Source: Rebecca billardiae RCC1528
Taxonomy: Eukaryota; Haptophyta
Length of the DNA: 64,000 nt
Assembly: GCA_965240325.2 (NCBI GenBank)
Contig: OZ251238.1
Span: forward strand, 992,001 to 1,056,000
Direction: 5' to 3'
Shown in pieces: positions 51,300 to 62,017 of the stretch. The position numbers and the translations under genes were made by a program. Every line of letters starts with the position of its first letter. Positions within the stretch are counted from its first letter, which is position 1. The notes under the pieces are model-generated. The model made no database searches, was not told the DNA's origin, and worked only from the letters and a program-made list of their open reading frames with translations.

Positions 51300-51792
51300 T
51301 GCACCGGCGACGACAGCGTGAGCGCCGGCTGCTGCGTCGCCTCGCCGTCGATGCCGGTCAGCCCGGCCGAATCGGACGGCACAGCCTCCACGGCTGCTTG
51401 GGTGTGAATGGTGCTGGGCGGCGGTGGCACCGCCGCGGACGCGCCGGCTGGGCGCGACCACCGCCCCCGCCGCGCACTCCCGCACTCCTGGGCGCCGCCA
51501 CGCCCCGCATCAGGCCTGCCGAGCAGCCGACGCCACCAGCGCACGCGGCAGCCGCGCTCCGCGCCTCCGTTCGCGCCGCCTGCAGCGGCAGGTGCCGCTG
51601 CGCCGCTCGCGCCGCCGCGCCGCTCGGCGCCGCTCGGCGCGGCACCACCGCCGGACGACCCAGGCTCGGCGCCACCGGGCGCTGCCGGCGGGGACGTGCC
51701 CGCTGCCCCGGCGGCATGCGCGCGCGCCGTTGCCCCGCCCTCGTTCGCAGGCAGCGACGACCCCGAGCGTGCGCCCGCGCCGCCCGGAGCCG

Positions 51793-51829
<37 letters not shown>

Positions 51830-52843
51830 GCTCTGCGGCAGCTGCTGCAACGAGTACTGCCACTCGGCGGGCACGACCGCGGCGATCATCGCGTCGAGCG
51901 CCGGCGCCCAGACCGACGCATTCGCCACGCCGAGGTACGCGAGCAGCGGCTCCGACTGGACGATGGCTCCACCGCCGGCCGAGGCCGCGCCCGGCGCCGC
52001 TGCCGCAGCTGCTGAACCAGCTCGGCCGTGCACGCCGCCGCCAGGCTCGGCCGCGGTGCGGTTGAGCGCGTCGAGCACGTGCGGCACGTGGTGCGCGCCG
52101 AACACGCCGCTCGCGTCCACCGCGGCGATCAGCGACGCCGCCGCCGCGACGAGCGGCGACGGCGGCGGCGTGCCATCCGGCAACACAAGCGCCGCATCCG
52201 CGTCCGCGCCGGCGGCGGCGGCGAGCGCGCCGCCGCCGCCGTTCGCGCGCTGCGCGGCGGCGGCGGCCTCGCCGACGAGGGTGAGCACCGACTCGCGCCA
52301 CTCGGCGAGCAGCCAGTCCACCGCCTGCGACGCCTCGCTCACGCACTGCACCGCGAAGAACACCGTGGCGAACGCCGCGACTAGCACGAGACCGGTGAGC
52401 AACGTCAGAGTCACGAGCGAATGCGCAGAGACGACGCGCCGCGCGCCGACGCAGCAGAGCACGAAGACGGCGGCGGAGACGAGGAGCGAGATCGCCACGA
52501 GCGCACCCAGCCACGGCGCCGCGAGCAGCACGCCCAGCGCGCCCGCGCTCGCGCCCAGCCACACGCGCGCCGAGCGCTCGCCCGCCCGCGGCAGCGCCAG
52601 GGAGATCGCGCGCACCGGGCCGACGGTGACGGTGGCGTGGACGGCGCGCAGCAGCAGCTCCTTGCTCGGGCGCAGCGCCTCGCTGATCAGCAGCGCGTAC
52701 AGCAGCGGGCCGAAGTACGGCGCGAACAGGTACACGTTCAGGTACATGAGCGCGAGCAGCAGCAGTGCGAGAACGTTGCCGAGCGCGTGCGCGATCGCGA
52801 GGTCGGCGAGCGAGAGCGGGCGCGAGGCGGCGGAGGAGACCAT
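49335..52843 (-). CDS. TMEM245-like / AI-2E transporter-fold membrane protein
   Basis: A 963 aa multi-pass protein related to the UPF0118/AI-2E family, to which TMEM245 belongs; substrate unknown. Minus-strand exons: 52843-51074, 50862-50674, 50433-50159, 49992-49335, all GT-AG with matching phases. The N-terminal helices include LGNVLALLLLALMYLNVYLF and YFGPLLYALLISEALRPSKE. A middle region (about residues 250-560) is Ala/Pro-rich with two runs of 11-12 Pro. The conserved C-terminal half reads CVVHDVIVIPVSSGLAHGAV, ATVTAALVGVFPVTSTKS and VTSISIFLGLISFGASGVLI, then GPMVVAAAVISYKAAER. This ends with the family's 'G...GPMVV' signature. A disordered Gly/Pro/His-rich tail follows. The start at 52843 is the first ATG before the hydrophobic N-terminus. 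Confidence 0.8.
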
Positions 52844-53794
52844 GCCGCCGGCTACGCGCGCGGCGCCGCGGGCCGACGCGCGCCGGACACCGGTGTGCGA
52901 CGACAACGACGCTCGCGGAGTGGGGCAGCGCCGACGACCGAGGACGACGCGCGGCCGGAGGTGCAAGCAGTACAGTAGCGAGTAGCGTGATGGCTGCGGC
53001 GGCGGCGGCGGCGGCCCTTTCACCGGACGACGCGCGGCCGGAAAATGACACCGAAGGAATGCGTGCACCATAACCGCGCGCGCGTCGCGCTCCTTCTGGC
53101 GATCCGGTGTTTACGATAGGCGGATGCAGGGGTTGCCTGGGGCCGCCAGTCGCCACGGGGGGGGGCAGGGCGGCGAGGCAGCGCCCGCCCGGCAGCACAT
53201 CGCCCCCCCCGTGGACGCTGACTCAAGCCGCACCCACCCCAGCGCGGCGATCCCACGCCAGGGAGGGCGGGCGGGAGGCGGAGGAGCGCCGCTGGCTGTC
53301 CGTGAGTGTGCCGGCGCCGCCGCGGCCTGCCGCCCGGGGGCCCCGGGCCCGGGCGGGGCCGCTGTGCTCAGGCGTCGGCCGGGGCAGGGTGCGCCGGGGG
53401 GCAGTCGCGGCGGAAGCGGTCGGCTGCACGACGTGGGCTGCCCTGACCGGCCCCGAAGGTGCGCCTGTCGCGCCGAGGGTCGGCCCTCCTGCAGGTACGC
53501 TCACTTTCCGCTTGGTACCCGCGCCGCAAAGGCGAGCTGCTTCCGACTCACATCTCGTCACCGTGCGGTCACTCCGGCGATGCCGCTGCGAGCGCCGAGC
53601 CCGCGTCCGGCCAGGTATACGCCCACCTAGCGGGGAGGGGCACGGGCGGCGGCGGAGCAGCGACGCGGCAGTCATAACGCGATAACCGCCGCGGACTGCC
53701 AAACCCACCACTCCCGTCGCGTCGGCCATCGCCCCGAAACCCCGCCCCGTTTGCTCACTGTGCCGATTGAGCATGCGCGCATCACTGCTCAGCC
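52844..53794. other. intergenic: TMEM245-like promoter and XK-related-like B 3' flank
   Basis: GC-rich throughout, with runs of G (for example the nine-G run near 53160). Frames are open on both strands because stops are rare; none has a recognisable domain or a convincing start. Confidence 0.45.
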
Positions 53795-55426
53795 TCAGAC
53801 GAGGAGGGCGAGCCCCTCGCCATACCGCTGCGCTTTGTCGCGCAGCAGCACGGCAGCTGCCCCCAGCCGTCCCAGCCAGCACATGCTAAACACGCACGCG
53901 GCGCCCGACAGCAGCCCCGCCGGCTGCGCGGCGCGCCAGGCCGACGGCGCGCCGAGTGCCGTGGCGGCGAGCGAAAACTCGACCGCAGCCGTCCACGCGA
54001 CGATGCGCGCCTCGCCCAGCGTGGTGGTGCCGTCGCCTAACTCCAGCATCGGCGCGGCCGCGTAGAGGAGGAGGCAGCTCGCCACGGCCACGGCCCACGC
54101 CTCGCACCCCTCCTCGCGCTGAAGCGCAAAGCGCGCGAGCGCGACGAGCACGGCGAACGCGCCGGGCAGAAGGAGCGCCAGCCAGTTGCCGAACGCGCAG
54201 CCGAACAGCGCGATCGGCAGCGCGCGGCTCACCACGCCGAACAGACCGAGCGCGCGCGCCGCCCGTCGCGTGCCGCCGCCGCCATCCCAGTCCAGGCCCT
54301 CGAGCCCGTCGCCATGGCCGCCCGCGGGGCGCATGTGCGCGTCGCCGAGCACGAGGCTCATGCCCGCAACCGAGACGGCGAGCGAGACCCACGACAGCGC
54401 CGACGCGCGCCCCGCGCCCAGCCACAGCAGCACGTACCCCTGCACGAACACCTGCGGCGCCGCCTCGAGCGCCACCTCGAACAGCCTCAGGCGGACCAGG
54501 CTCTGCGCGTCCACCGGGCGCGCGCGCTCCCCCTCCCACACGCGCACCACCGCCGCGTGCACCGTGCCGAGCTGCAGCACGCTCGACACGGCCGCCCCGC
54601 CGCGCGCGAGCAGGCTCGAGCCCTCACCTGGGATGAAGCCCCGCGCCGCACCGAAGATGAGCGCCGCCAGCGTGTTCAGCCCGACGCAGCTGAGCGCGAT
54701 CGCCGCCCAGACGGTGTGGCCGCACCGGAGCCACTCGGTCGCGAGTAGCAGGTCCGTCACGCCGTCGGCGCTCGCGAGCAGCGCGCCGCCCAACTGGACG
54801 GCCGCCTTCTTCCGGGCGTCCCGCCAGCCCGCGCGGTACACCAGTCCAGCTATCAACGCCGAGCCCGCCACGGCCACAAGCACCACCGCCGCAAATCCGA
54901 GCTTCTCCGACGACGTGCCGGGTGAGCGCATGAAGGCCTGGGTGTCCCGGCCCACGCGCTGGAGGCACAGCGCGGCCTCGAGGCGCTCGTCCGACGGCGC
55001 AGGCCCGAGCGTTGCATCCTCGGCCGGCGCCGCGCCAGCCTCTGCACCGCCGCCCGCTGCCAGCGTCTCGTCCGCCTCAGCCGCCGCCTCAGCAGCGCCC
55101 TCGTCGCCCTCCGTGCCGTTCAGTGCCGCGCCGGGCGCATGCGCAACGCGTACGCCGGCATCATCGGCTGCGATAGCACCGCTCTCTGTGCGCGCCGACA
55201 CGTCTGACGCCAGCGCGCATCCGCCGCCCTCGCACCCAGCGCCGTCGGCGCCGCTCGTCGTCGGTGGCTCGTCCCCGAGAGCGAGAAGCGCACGCGCGCG
55301 CACGTGCTCGGACGCCGAGCGCAGGGGCGGCGTGCTCTGGCCATGCAGCAGGGCAATTCCACACGTAGTGGGCAGCGCGCACACAACAAGCGCGAGTTTC
55401 GCCGCGCCAGGCCTCGACGGGCGCAT
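53795..55426 (-). CDS. XK-related-like multi-pass membrane protein, copy B
   Basis: 543 aa, intronless, starting at the ATG at 55426 (MRPSRPGAAKLALVVC), a signal-peptide-like start equivalent to copy A. It shares LLASADGVTDLLLATEWLRC, GHTVWAAIALSCVGLNTL and RLFEVALEAAPQVFVQGYVL, with the E-x-x-P-Q of the XK-related family. The N-terminal linker is longer than in A, with an acidic Glu/Ala stretch (GTEGDEGAAEAAAEADETLA). A 100 bp block (55225-55324) is identical to 11608-11707 of copy A, while flanking linker sequence differs. Lipid scrambling is known for some animal family members; no function is shown here. Confidence 0.68.
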   Translation of the reverse strand: MRPSRPGAAKLALVVCALPTTCGIALLHGQSTPPLRSASEHVRARALLALGDEPPTTSGADGAGCEGGGCALASDVSARTESGAIAADDAGVRVAHAPGAALNGTEGDEGAAEAAAEADETLAAGGGAEAGAAPAEDATLGPAPSDERLEAALCLQRVGRDTQAFMRSPGTSSEKLGFAAVVLVAVAGSALIAGLVYRAGWRDARKKAAVQLGGALLASADGVTDLLLATEWLRCGHTVWAAIALSCVGLNTLAALIFGAARGFIPGEGSSLLARGGAAVSSVLQLGTVHAAVVRVWEGERARPVDAQSLVRLRLFEVALEAAPQVFVQGYVLLWLGAGRASALSWVSLAVSVAGMSLVLGDAHMRPAGGHGDGLEGLDWDGGGGTRRAARALGLFGVVSRALPIALFGCAFGNWLALLLPGAFAVLVALARFALQREEGCEAWAVAVASCLLLYAAAPMLELGDGTTTLGEARIVAWTAAVEFSLAATALGAPSAWRAAQPAGLLSGAACVFSMCWLGRLGAAAVLLRDKAQRYGEGLALLV

Positions 55427-56108
55427 CTTTGGGGATGTCGGCTTGTGATTGTGCGCCACGCCGGCACCGATGCCTCTGCTTACCGTACAGCGGCCTGCAC
55501 GACTGCGTAGGCCGGCGAGGCCGCGTGATGCCTGCGCTAGCGATGGTCTCGTCCAGCACACGCCCAGCCCGCGCCGTGGAGTTGCGTTGCGAGCCCGCCC
55601 ACCTCCCGAGGGAAGAGGCGCCTCGCCGCCGGGCCGGCCGCCGGCGAATTCGAGAATGGCGGCGATGAACTACGGCGCTTTCGCGGCAACGCGTGTCGTT
55701 AAATCATAGAATGGGTCTGCCGTTTGTCCGGCCGTTTTTTTTTGCTTTGCAAGTGCATGGCATCGCCCGGCGGCCGGCCCGGGACGCAATGCCATCCGGA
55801 CATCCCGCGGGCTAGCTACAGCAGTTTACTAAGAATAAGAGACGCACACAGCTCAGGCAGGCGAGATTACAGTATCGCTGCGTGTCATCCGGCACTCCCG
55901 AGCAGCTCTACTCATCATCAGGAATAAGTGGCATAGCCATCATCATTAGCAGAGATCAGTGCCGCAGCGAGTGCACTTTGTGCGGGCGACGCGACGATGA
56001 CCATCAGTCCATCAGGGCGGGCCCCGGTGCCCGGACCCGGCGTGTCACCGTGTGCACGCGGCCTGGCGCATTAAGGCCGCATCAAGCAGGGAGGCGACGC
56101 GCGTTCAA
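55427..56108. other. intergenic: upstream of XK-related-like B and 3' flank of the TIR-like gene
   Basis: Contains a 19 bp repeat (55693-55711) also found at 61044-61062 and the 46 bp repeat at 55822-55867. No gene is supported. Confidence 0.5.
55822..55867 (-). repeat. 46 bp perfect repeat, copy 2
   Basis: Exact reverse complement of 13101-13146. On the minus strand it precedes XK-related-like B by about 400 bp. Confidence 0.9.
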
Positions 56109-56342
56109 TTATACGGCTGATCTCGTTTGGCCGTCGGCGGCGGCGGGCGTGTTCGTCAGCGCGGCTCTCACCAGCGGCAGGTACTCCCGGACCGTCCGGT
56201 TGAACGCGGAGATGGTGGCGAGCTCGACGGTCCGCTTGAGCGCCTCGCGCACGGCGGGGTCCTCCTCGACCGTGGCGTACATCACGTGGAACGTATCGAT
56301 CGCGGAGACGAGCGCGTGGCCGCGGTCCTCGGCGCCGCCCTC

Positions 56343-56377
<35 letters not shown>

Positions 56378-59300
56378 GCGCGCTCACGCTCACCACCTCC
56401 ACGTCCTCGAGCCGGTTGCCCATCGCGCGCCAGATGTACATCTCGGCGACGCAGCGGCTGCGGTCGGCGACGGAGGGTCCGGCGAGCAGCAGCAGCCGGC
56501 GCGAGCGCGCCATGTACACGGGCACGTGCGAGAGCCGCTCGATGGGAAGGAGCGAAGGGTCTGCGCACAGCACGTCGAGCCACGCGCGCGGCGGCCGGCC
56601 CTCGCGCGCCTCGAAGCCGGCCGCCCACGCGCGGAGCGCGGCGATCCGGCCCGCCGCCGAGTCCTCGCGCGCGTGCACGACATACGCGTCCGCGACCGGG
56701 AGCTCGGCCGCGGCGCCGCCGGCCTCCGCGCCGCGCGCGCCGCCCACGCGCGCCGTGCTCTCGACGAGCGAGAGAGCGCTGCTGGGCGCAGCCACGCCGG
56801 CCCCCGGCGAGCGCGGCCCGCCCGCGGCCGCGCGCGGCGCGCGCGCAGACGCATCCGCACTCGCCGGGCCCGAGTCGCGCCGGCCCAGCACGCCGGGGGA
56901 GGCTCGCGAGGTGGACGCGCGCGGCGCCACGGCCGAGCTGCGCATCGAGCTGAGGGAATCTCGCGAAGAGACCGCGCTGGAGCCGCGCTCGAGCCGCGCG
57001 CCCGCCGCGGGGGAGGGGCGCACGGAGGCGGAGCCGAAGGATTCGCGCGACGACACGGCGCTGGAGCCGCGCTCGAGCCGCGAGCCCGCACCCGGCGACA
57101 TGCGCAGAGATGCGAAGCCGATGGAATCGCGCGACGACAGCACGCCCGAGCCTTGCTCCAGTCGCGAGCCCGCAAACGGCGACAGGCGCGCCGAGGAGGA
57201 CCCTCGGGAGAAGCGCGAGCTCGGGCTCGGAGACTTGCGCAGCGAGGCCACGGAGTCCCACGGCGTGACGGTCGCGCTCGAGCGGAGCGATGCGGCCGCG
57301 AGCCAGCGCGACGCCGCCGAGGGCGAGCTCCCTCCAGAGCCGATCAGCGAGCCACTGCCGCCGCCGGGCACGGGGGTCAGGCGCGGCTGGCGCGCCGGGC
57401 GTGTCGCGCGCCGCGCGCGCACGAGCGCGGTCAGGCTGTCGCGCGAGCTCATGCGCGCCTCGGTGAGCGCGTCGAGCGTTTGCGCGTCGAGGCTCGCCGT
57501 CTCGAACGATCGCAGGGCCTCGCGCGCGAGCTGCGCCGCGTCCACCTCGCGCTCACGATCGCCGTACCCAAGCAGCGGCGCGATGGAGGCGGCGGGCCCC
57601 GCGGATGCGACCGCCTGCGCGATGGCCGCGCGCGCGCGCCGCCGGAACGCGGCCGAGAGCATGCACGTGCCGATGGCGACGGAGGTGGCCGAGCTCGCGC
57701 CGACGATCGGGTACAGCCACGCCGAGCGCACGGCCGCCAGCCCCGAGACGAGCGCCCACGCGACGTTGTACGCATCCATCAGCCCGTGGAGCGCCGTCCA
57801 CAGCCCGGTGGTCGTCCAGAGGGCGTCGAGCAGCCTCGCGCTGCTGCGCCAGCGCGCGGGCACGAGCACGAGCAGCATCACGGCCCACAGCCCCACGTAC
57901 TCGACGATGCGCCCCGCGGCGTTCGCCACGCCCGCGCCGTGGTACAGGCGGGCGGGCCGCGCCCCGCCGTCTGCGAGCGAGTACGGGTCCTGGTAGGAGT
58001 CCGGGTCTTTTTCGAGCAGGACTGCGAGGTGCGGGATGTACACGAGGCAGCCGTAGAAAATGGCGAGGGTGCCCACGCTGCCGCCGAAGAAGAGCATGCG
58101 CGCGCGCATGCCGTCGGAGCAGGGCAGCGCGAGCAGGCTCACCAGAACGCCCGCCTGCACAAGCAGCGTGTACACGTGCGAGCGCGCGGCGAACTCGTCG
58201 TCCAGCTCATATAGCACAGATGCGTTGGGCGCGCCGCTGTGCCGCCGACCGGTGTGCTCGCTGTCGAGCAGGTAGCCGCCGCTCGAGGCCGCGACGAGGA
58301 GCACGCCCGCGACGGAGTACGCGCGCGAGAGCCCCAGCAGGTGGCGCCGCGCGCTGCCCACGCTCGCCTCGAGCTGAGATTCGATCTCTGCCGCGCTCAG
58401 CGCGCGCGCGCCGTCGCCCGAAGGCTCGCTCGGCCGCACGAGCAGCTGAGATGCCACGCGCGTGCGGTCGTGCGAGGCGGGCAGGGCCGCGCCGCGCGCG
58501 CGACGCCGCGAGGGCGTCGACCAGTCGCCCATCGCGTCGTCGTCGCCGCCGCCCGCGCCCACGCGAGCGCCCGCGCCCGCGCCCGAAGCCGCGAGCGCGA
58601 CTGTCCCCCGCGTCAGCACGACGACATCGTGATACGCATCTCGCAGCGCGTTGAGCACGTGGCCGAGCTCGAGCGTGTGCTCCGCGCCGATGTAGAGCAG
58701 GTGCGCGTCCGCGCCGCCGCTCACCGCGCCGCGCGAGCCGGCCGCGCCGCCGGAGCCGCCCCCGGACCCCAGCGGCACGCGCACCGGACGCGCCTCCGCC
58801 TCCATCGTGCCCGAAATGTCCGGGAGAACAGACATGAGCGCGAGCACGTCGTACGGCTTGACGAAGCCGTCGAGGAGGTCGCGGATGGGCGCGGTCGCGT
58901 CCAGGCTCGCGTACCCCCGCCGCTCGAACTCCGCGCCGCCCACGCCGCAGAACGTCTCGAAGTACCACTGCTTCGTGCAGCGCGCGGGCAGCTCGCCCGC
59001 GCACAGACGGCGCCACAGGCCCTCCAGCCCAAGGTGCTGCGCGTCCGCGAGGTAGCGCATGACGGGGCAGTCCGTGCGCGCCGCGAAGCTCTTCGCGAGC
59101 TGCATGGGCAGCATCGGCACCGCGTGCCGGCTCACCACGCGCAGGCGCACGCCGCGCGAGAAGCAGAAGTCGTACACGGCCTGCGCCGCCTCTGGATCGA
59201 AGCCGTTGTTGACGGACGAGTCGGCGCGCCAGCCGTGCGCCGCCGACGGGTCGCGCTCGAGGCCCCCCTGCACGGCCACGGTGTGCACGCGGCCCGCGAC

Positions 59301-59894
59301 GAGGTCGGGCCTCGCCCGGATGGCCTCGGCCAGGTCGCGCAGCGACGAGATGCACACGATCCTGAGCGAGTGCGGCGCGGCCGCGACCAGCGTGCGCTCC
59401 AGCAGCTGTGCGCCGCGCAAAATCGCCGAGTCCGGGACGGAGGCGTAGCCCGAGAGGAGGTACTCGTGGGGCATCGGCGCGTACGGCTGAGCGCCCTCCT
59501 CCCCCGCGCCCACGGGCACGTCGGACGCCGCCACGTGGTCCAGGAGGCACCGCGCGAGGCGCGCGCGCGCCTGCGCCTGCTGCCCGCCGTTGGCAATCAC
59601 CGCCCGCAGCGACACGCGACCGCGCTTGTGCTGCGTCGCCGCGACGAGCAAAGCCTTCGCGTCGTCAGGGTCGGGACCCAAATCCGTGATGAGGACGAGC
59701 GGGAACGCGCGCGACCTGCGCGTCCACATGGTCCAACCAGGGCTGGATACGGCTTCCAGCCCTCCCCGCAGCCGAGCGCGAGGCTCGCCCGCCAAAAGCC
59801 CCCCCCCCGCCCCTCCACAACGCACCGCGGGCGGGGTGGCGGGTAAAACCACGTATATCAGCACTAAAGTAGCGGTGGTAGCCGCCGTATTCAT
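56109..59894 (-). CDS. nucleoside-hydrolase-like / 7TM / TIR-like fusion protein
   Basis: A 1,261 aa intronless ORF. Residues about 64-290 resemble nucleoside hydrolases: TDLGPDPDDAKALL (70-83) parallels the Ca-binding D-x-x-x-D-D motif, and NNGFDPEAAQAVYDF (229-243) matches a later family segment. Residues 525-752 hold about seven membrane helices (for example YSVAGVLLVAASSGGYL, GTLAIFYGCLVYIPHLAVLL). A Ser/Arg-rich linker has three repeats of about 27 aa. Residues about 1063-1200 form a TIR-like domain: ADAYVVHARED, RAWLDVLCADPSLLPIERLS, VYMARSRRLLLLAGPSVADR, then RCVAEMYIWRAMG. In that last segment E1151 sits where NAD-cleaving TIR domains have their catalytic Glu. The ATG at 59894 gives a signal-like start; an ATG at 59729 would remove it. 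Joint function is inference. Confidence 0.75.
56940..57215 (-). repeat. imperfect ~80 bp coding repeats (Ser-rich linker)
   Basis: Three copies of about 27 codons encode variants of SRLERGSSAVSSRDS. They lie between the membrane block and the TIR-like domain and are rich in R-x-x-S sites that could be phosphorylated. Confidence 0.75.
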
Positions 59895-61498
59895 TGTATG
59901 GATCACTGAGTACTACAATAGTACTGTGCGCAAATGAACAGGATCTGAGAAGGGAGAATCTTTGAAAAGCAGCACGCCGGTAAGGTAGCCCGGTCGGTAC
60001 TGGCGGTTGGGAATCTCCAATATCAATACTACAGGACCACCCTGGACTACAGTTTACAGTACGTACAGGCAAGGGCCGTGGTACAGGTACATGGTCAACC
60101 GGCGCTAACCGGAACTAAAGCTGGGTGGCTCGGGTGGCGCCCCCGGACTCGGGTGGCCCAATGGCGGCCGCCCGGCAAGCGCACCTTGCCTACTTGTGGG
60201 TACTCAAAGTCGCGACGTCATCACCGGTTCGTCCGTCGGGGTAGATGGCGGGCAAGTAAACACCGATTGAAAGGGCATGCCGCATGCGCCGCTTGTGCTG
60301 CTCTTTGCACGGGTGGTATTATAAGGACTCCACGGACAAGCGGCGCTCAGACCCAACAACAGTGCGTCACGTCGCGCATATTGCTGTTTCGAGCGGCCCT
60401 GGTTCGGACGCTTGCTGTGGAGCACAGCCTTTCCAGCCCTTATTACATCAATGCGGCGCCTGGCGGCTCAATGCCGAGGTGACAAGGGGCTCCAGGCCTA
60501 GCGGGAGAGAGATGGACTGAGTGATCCGGACGCAGATGGCAGATCGATTACAGCACCTGTGCCGAGCTCGGCGAGGGCAGATGTTGGCCTGCCTAGAAGT
60601 CTACGTAATATAACTTGGATGGGCGCGACCCTGACGCGCATGGCACCTATCATGACCGCGCATGGTCCTACTTACCGCCCTGAGTACTGCCACGCCCACC
60701 CGGGTGGGCCATCCGTCACTCATCAGACAACATGCAGACATCACTCCGGCGCACCGCGTGCTGACCAAACTACATCAGATAAAAACAGCCTGCAGACTGG
60801 TTTACACGTTACAATAGTAGTTATCCGATTTAACGACGCGGCACAGGTCCGTGTTCACTTCCTTACCTAATATTTTAATTTAGTTTGTTATTGTAATACA
60901 GCGCTTCGCAGTACTCGCGCTTAAAGCCATTCCGCCGGCCGATTCGATCGCGGTGCACGCCATGCTCTGCCACCAACGCCGACTTCGTGGACGACCATCG
61001 GGCACTGCCGCCGACGAATCAGGAGACATGCGTCGTCCTACCTGTGTCGTTAAATCATAGAACTTTTTGAGTACATCAGCTGAGCCATAACAACATAGCT
61101 AGTAATCGGCGAGCTAGGAATTAAAACCGCCTCCGATGACTCTGCTCGTAGATAGATAGATACCTGGAAGAAGTCGCCAATCGCCGGTCTCGCTAGATAC
61201 GACCACTTGCCATGTCACCCCTGTGCACTGAGTGACAAGGCGACTCACAGGTCGGTGGACGCCGGACGTACTACTGGAGTACTGACTGTACTGCCACTCC
61301 TGATCAACAACCCTGAGCAAGAATCTGAGTAACTCTCCAGGGACCTACTAGTGTAAGTGAACCGTACTTGGCATAATTATTCGGCTGGCGATTCAGATTC
61401 AGACGCAGTTGCACATAATAGGCCTACTGTACACGTATTCAATACTACATATACGTCGTTACTGGCAGTACAGTCAAAAGAGTCAGTCCAGTGTGATT
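59895..61498. other. intergenic, lower GC, no supported gene
   Basis: Upstream of the TIR-like gene. The GC content drops and stops are frequent in all frames. It contains the second copy of a 19 bp repeat (61044-61062). No RNA gene is recognised. Confidence 0.5.
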
Positions 61499-62017
61499 AT
61501 ACAGGCAATCGCGGGCAATAAGGAGCTGTCACGTTAAGAAACTGGGGCTTGCTATCTGCGGATCTGGCCTAGAAACTGAGGCTAGCGATTGGCTGGTTCG
61601 CTATACGCATAGTCACACGAAGAAACCGGGACTACGTCGTCCCGGCTGACGAGTGGTCCACCGAGGGGCGAGGGCGGCGAGGCGCAGTCGGCCCGTCGGG
61701 GACGCGGCGCGCGGCCCGACTACGAGTACAGGCCATTTCCCGACTTCTCCTGATGACTGACTCCTGGCCAGTGCACCGCAGCATCCATGCAACATCATGC
61801 CAGATTTGCTCCAAAAGGCCCAAAATTTTCGTCGGCCTCGCCGGCCGGGCCTAAAGACTCAGCGGGGGGCTCTGCCCCCCTGCGCCCCCCGCGCCTGCGC
61901 GGCGGGCGGACCTAGCTAAGAAACTGAGACTCCGTAGGCGCTCGGGCTACCGAACGGCTAAGAAACCGAGGCTAGCCGTGAGATCTCTGACTTCTTATTG
62001 CCCGCGATTGCCTGTAT
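61499..62017. mobile_element. 519 bp element with 24 bp perfect terminal inverted repeats (MITE-like)
   Basis: atacaggcaatcgcgggcaa begins 61499-61522; its exact complement ends at 62017 (61994-62017). Inside are at least five degenerate AAGAAAC(T/C)G(A/G)G(A/G)CT motifs. No ORF of transposase size is present, so if mobile it would be non-autonomous. No clear target-site duplication flanks it. Confidence 0.65.

Noticed and set aside
59895-59906. Start of the TIR-like fusion at 59906.
   Set aside because: That codon is GTG; the ATG at 59894 is the first standard start.
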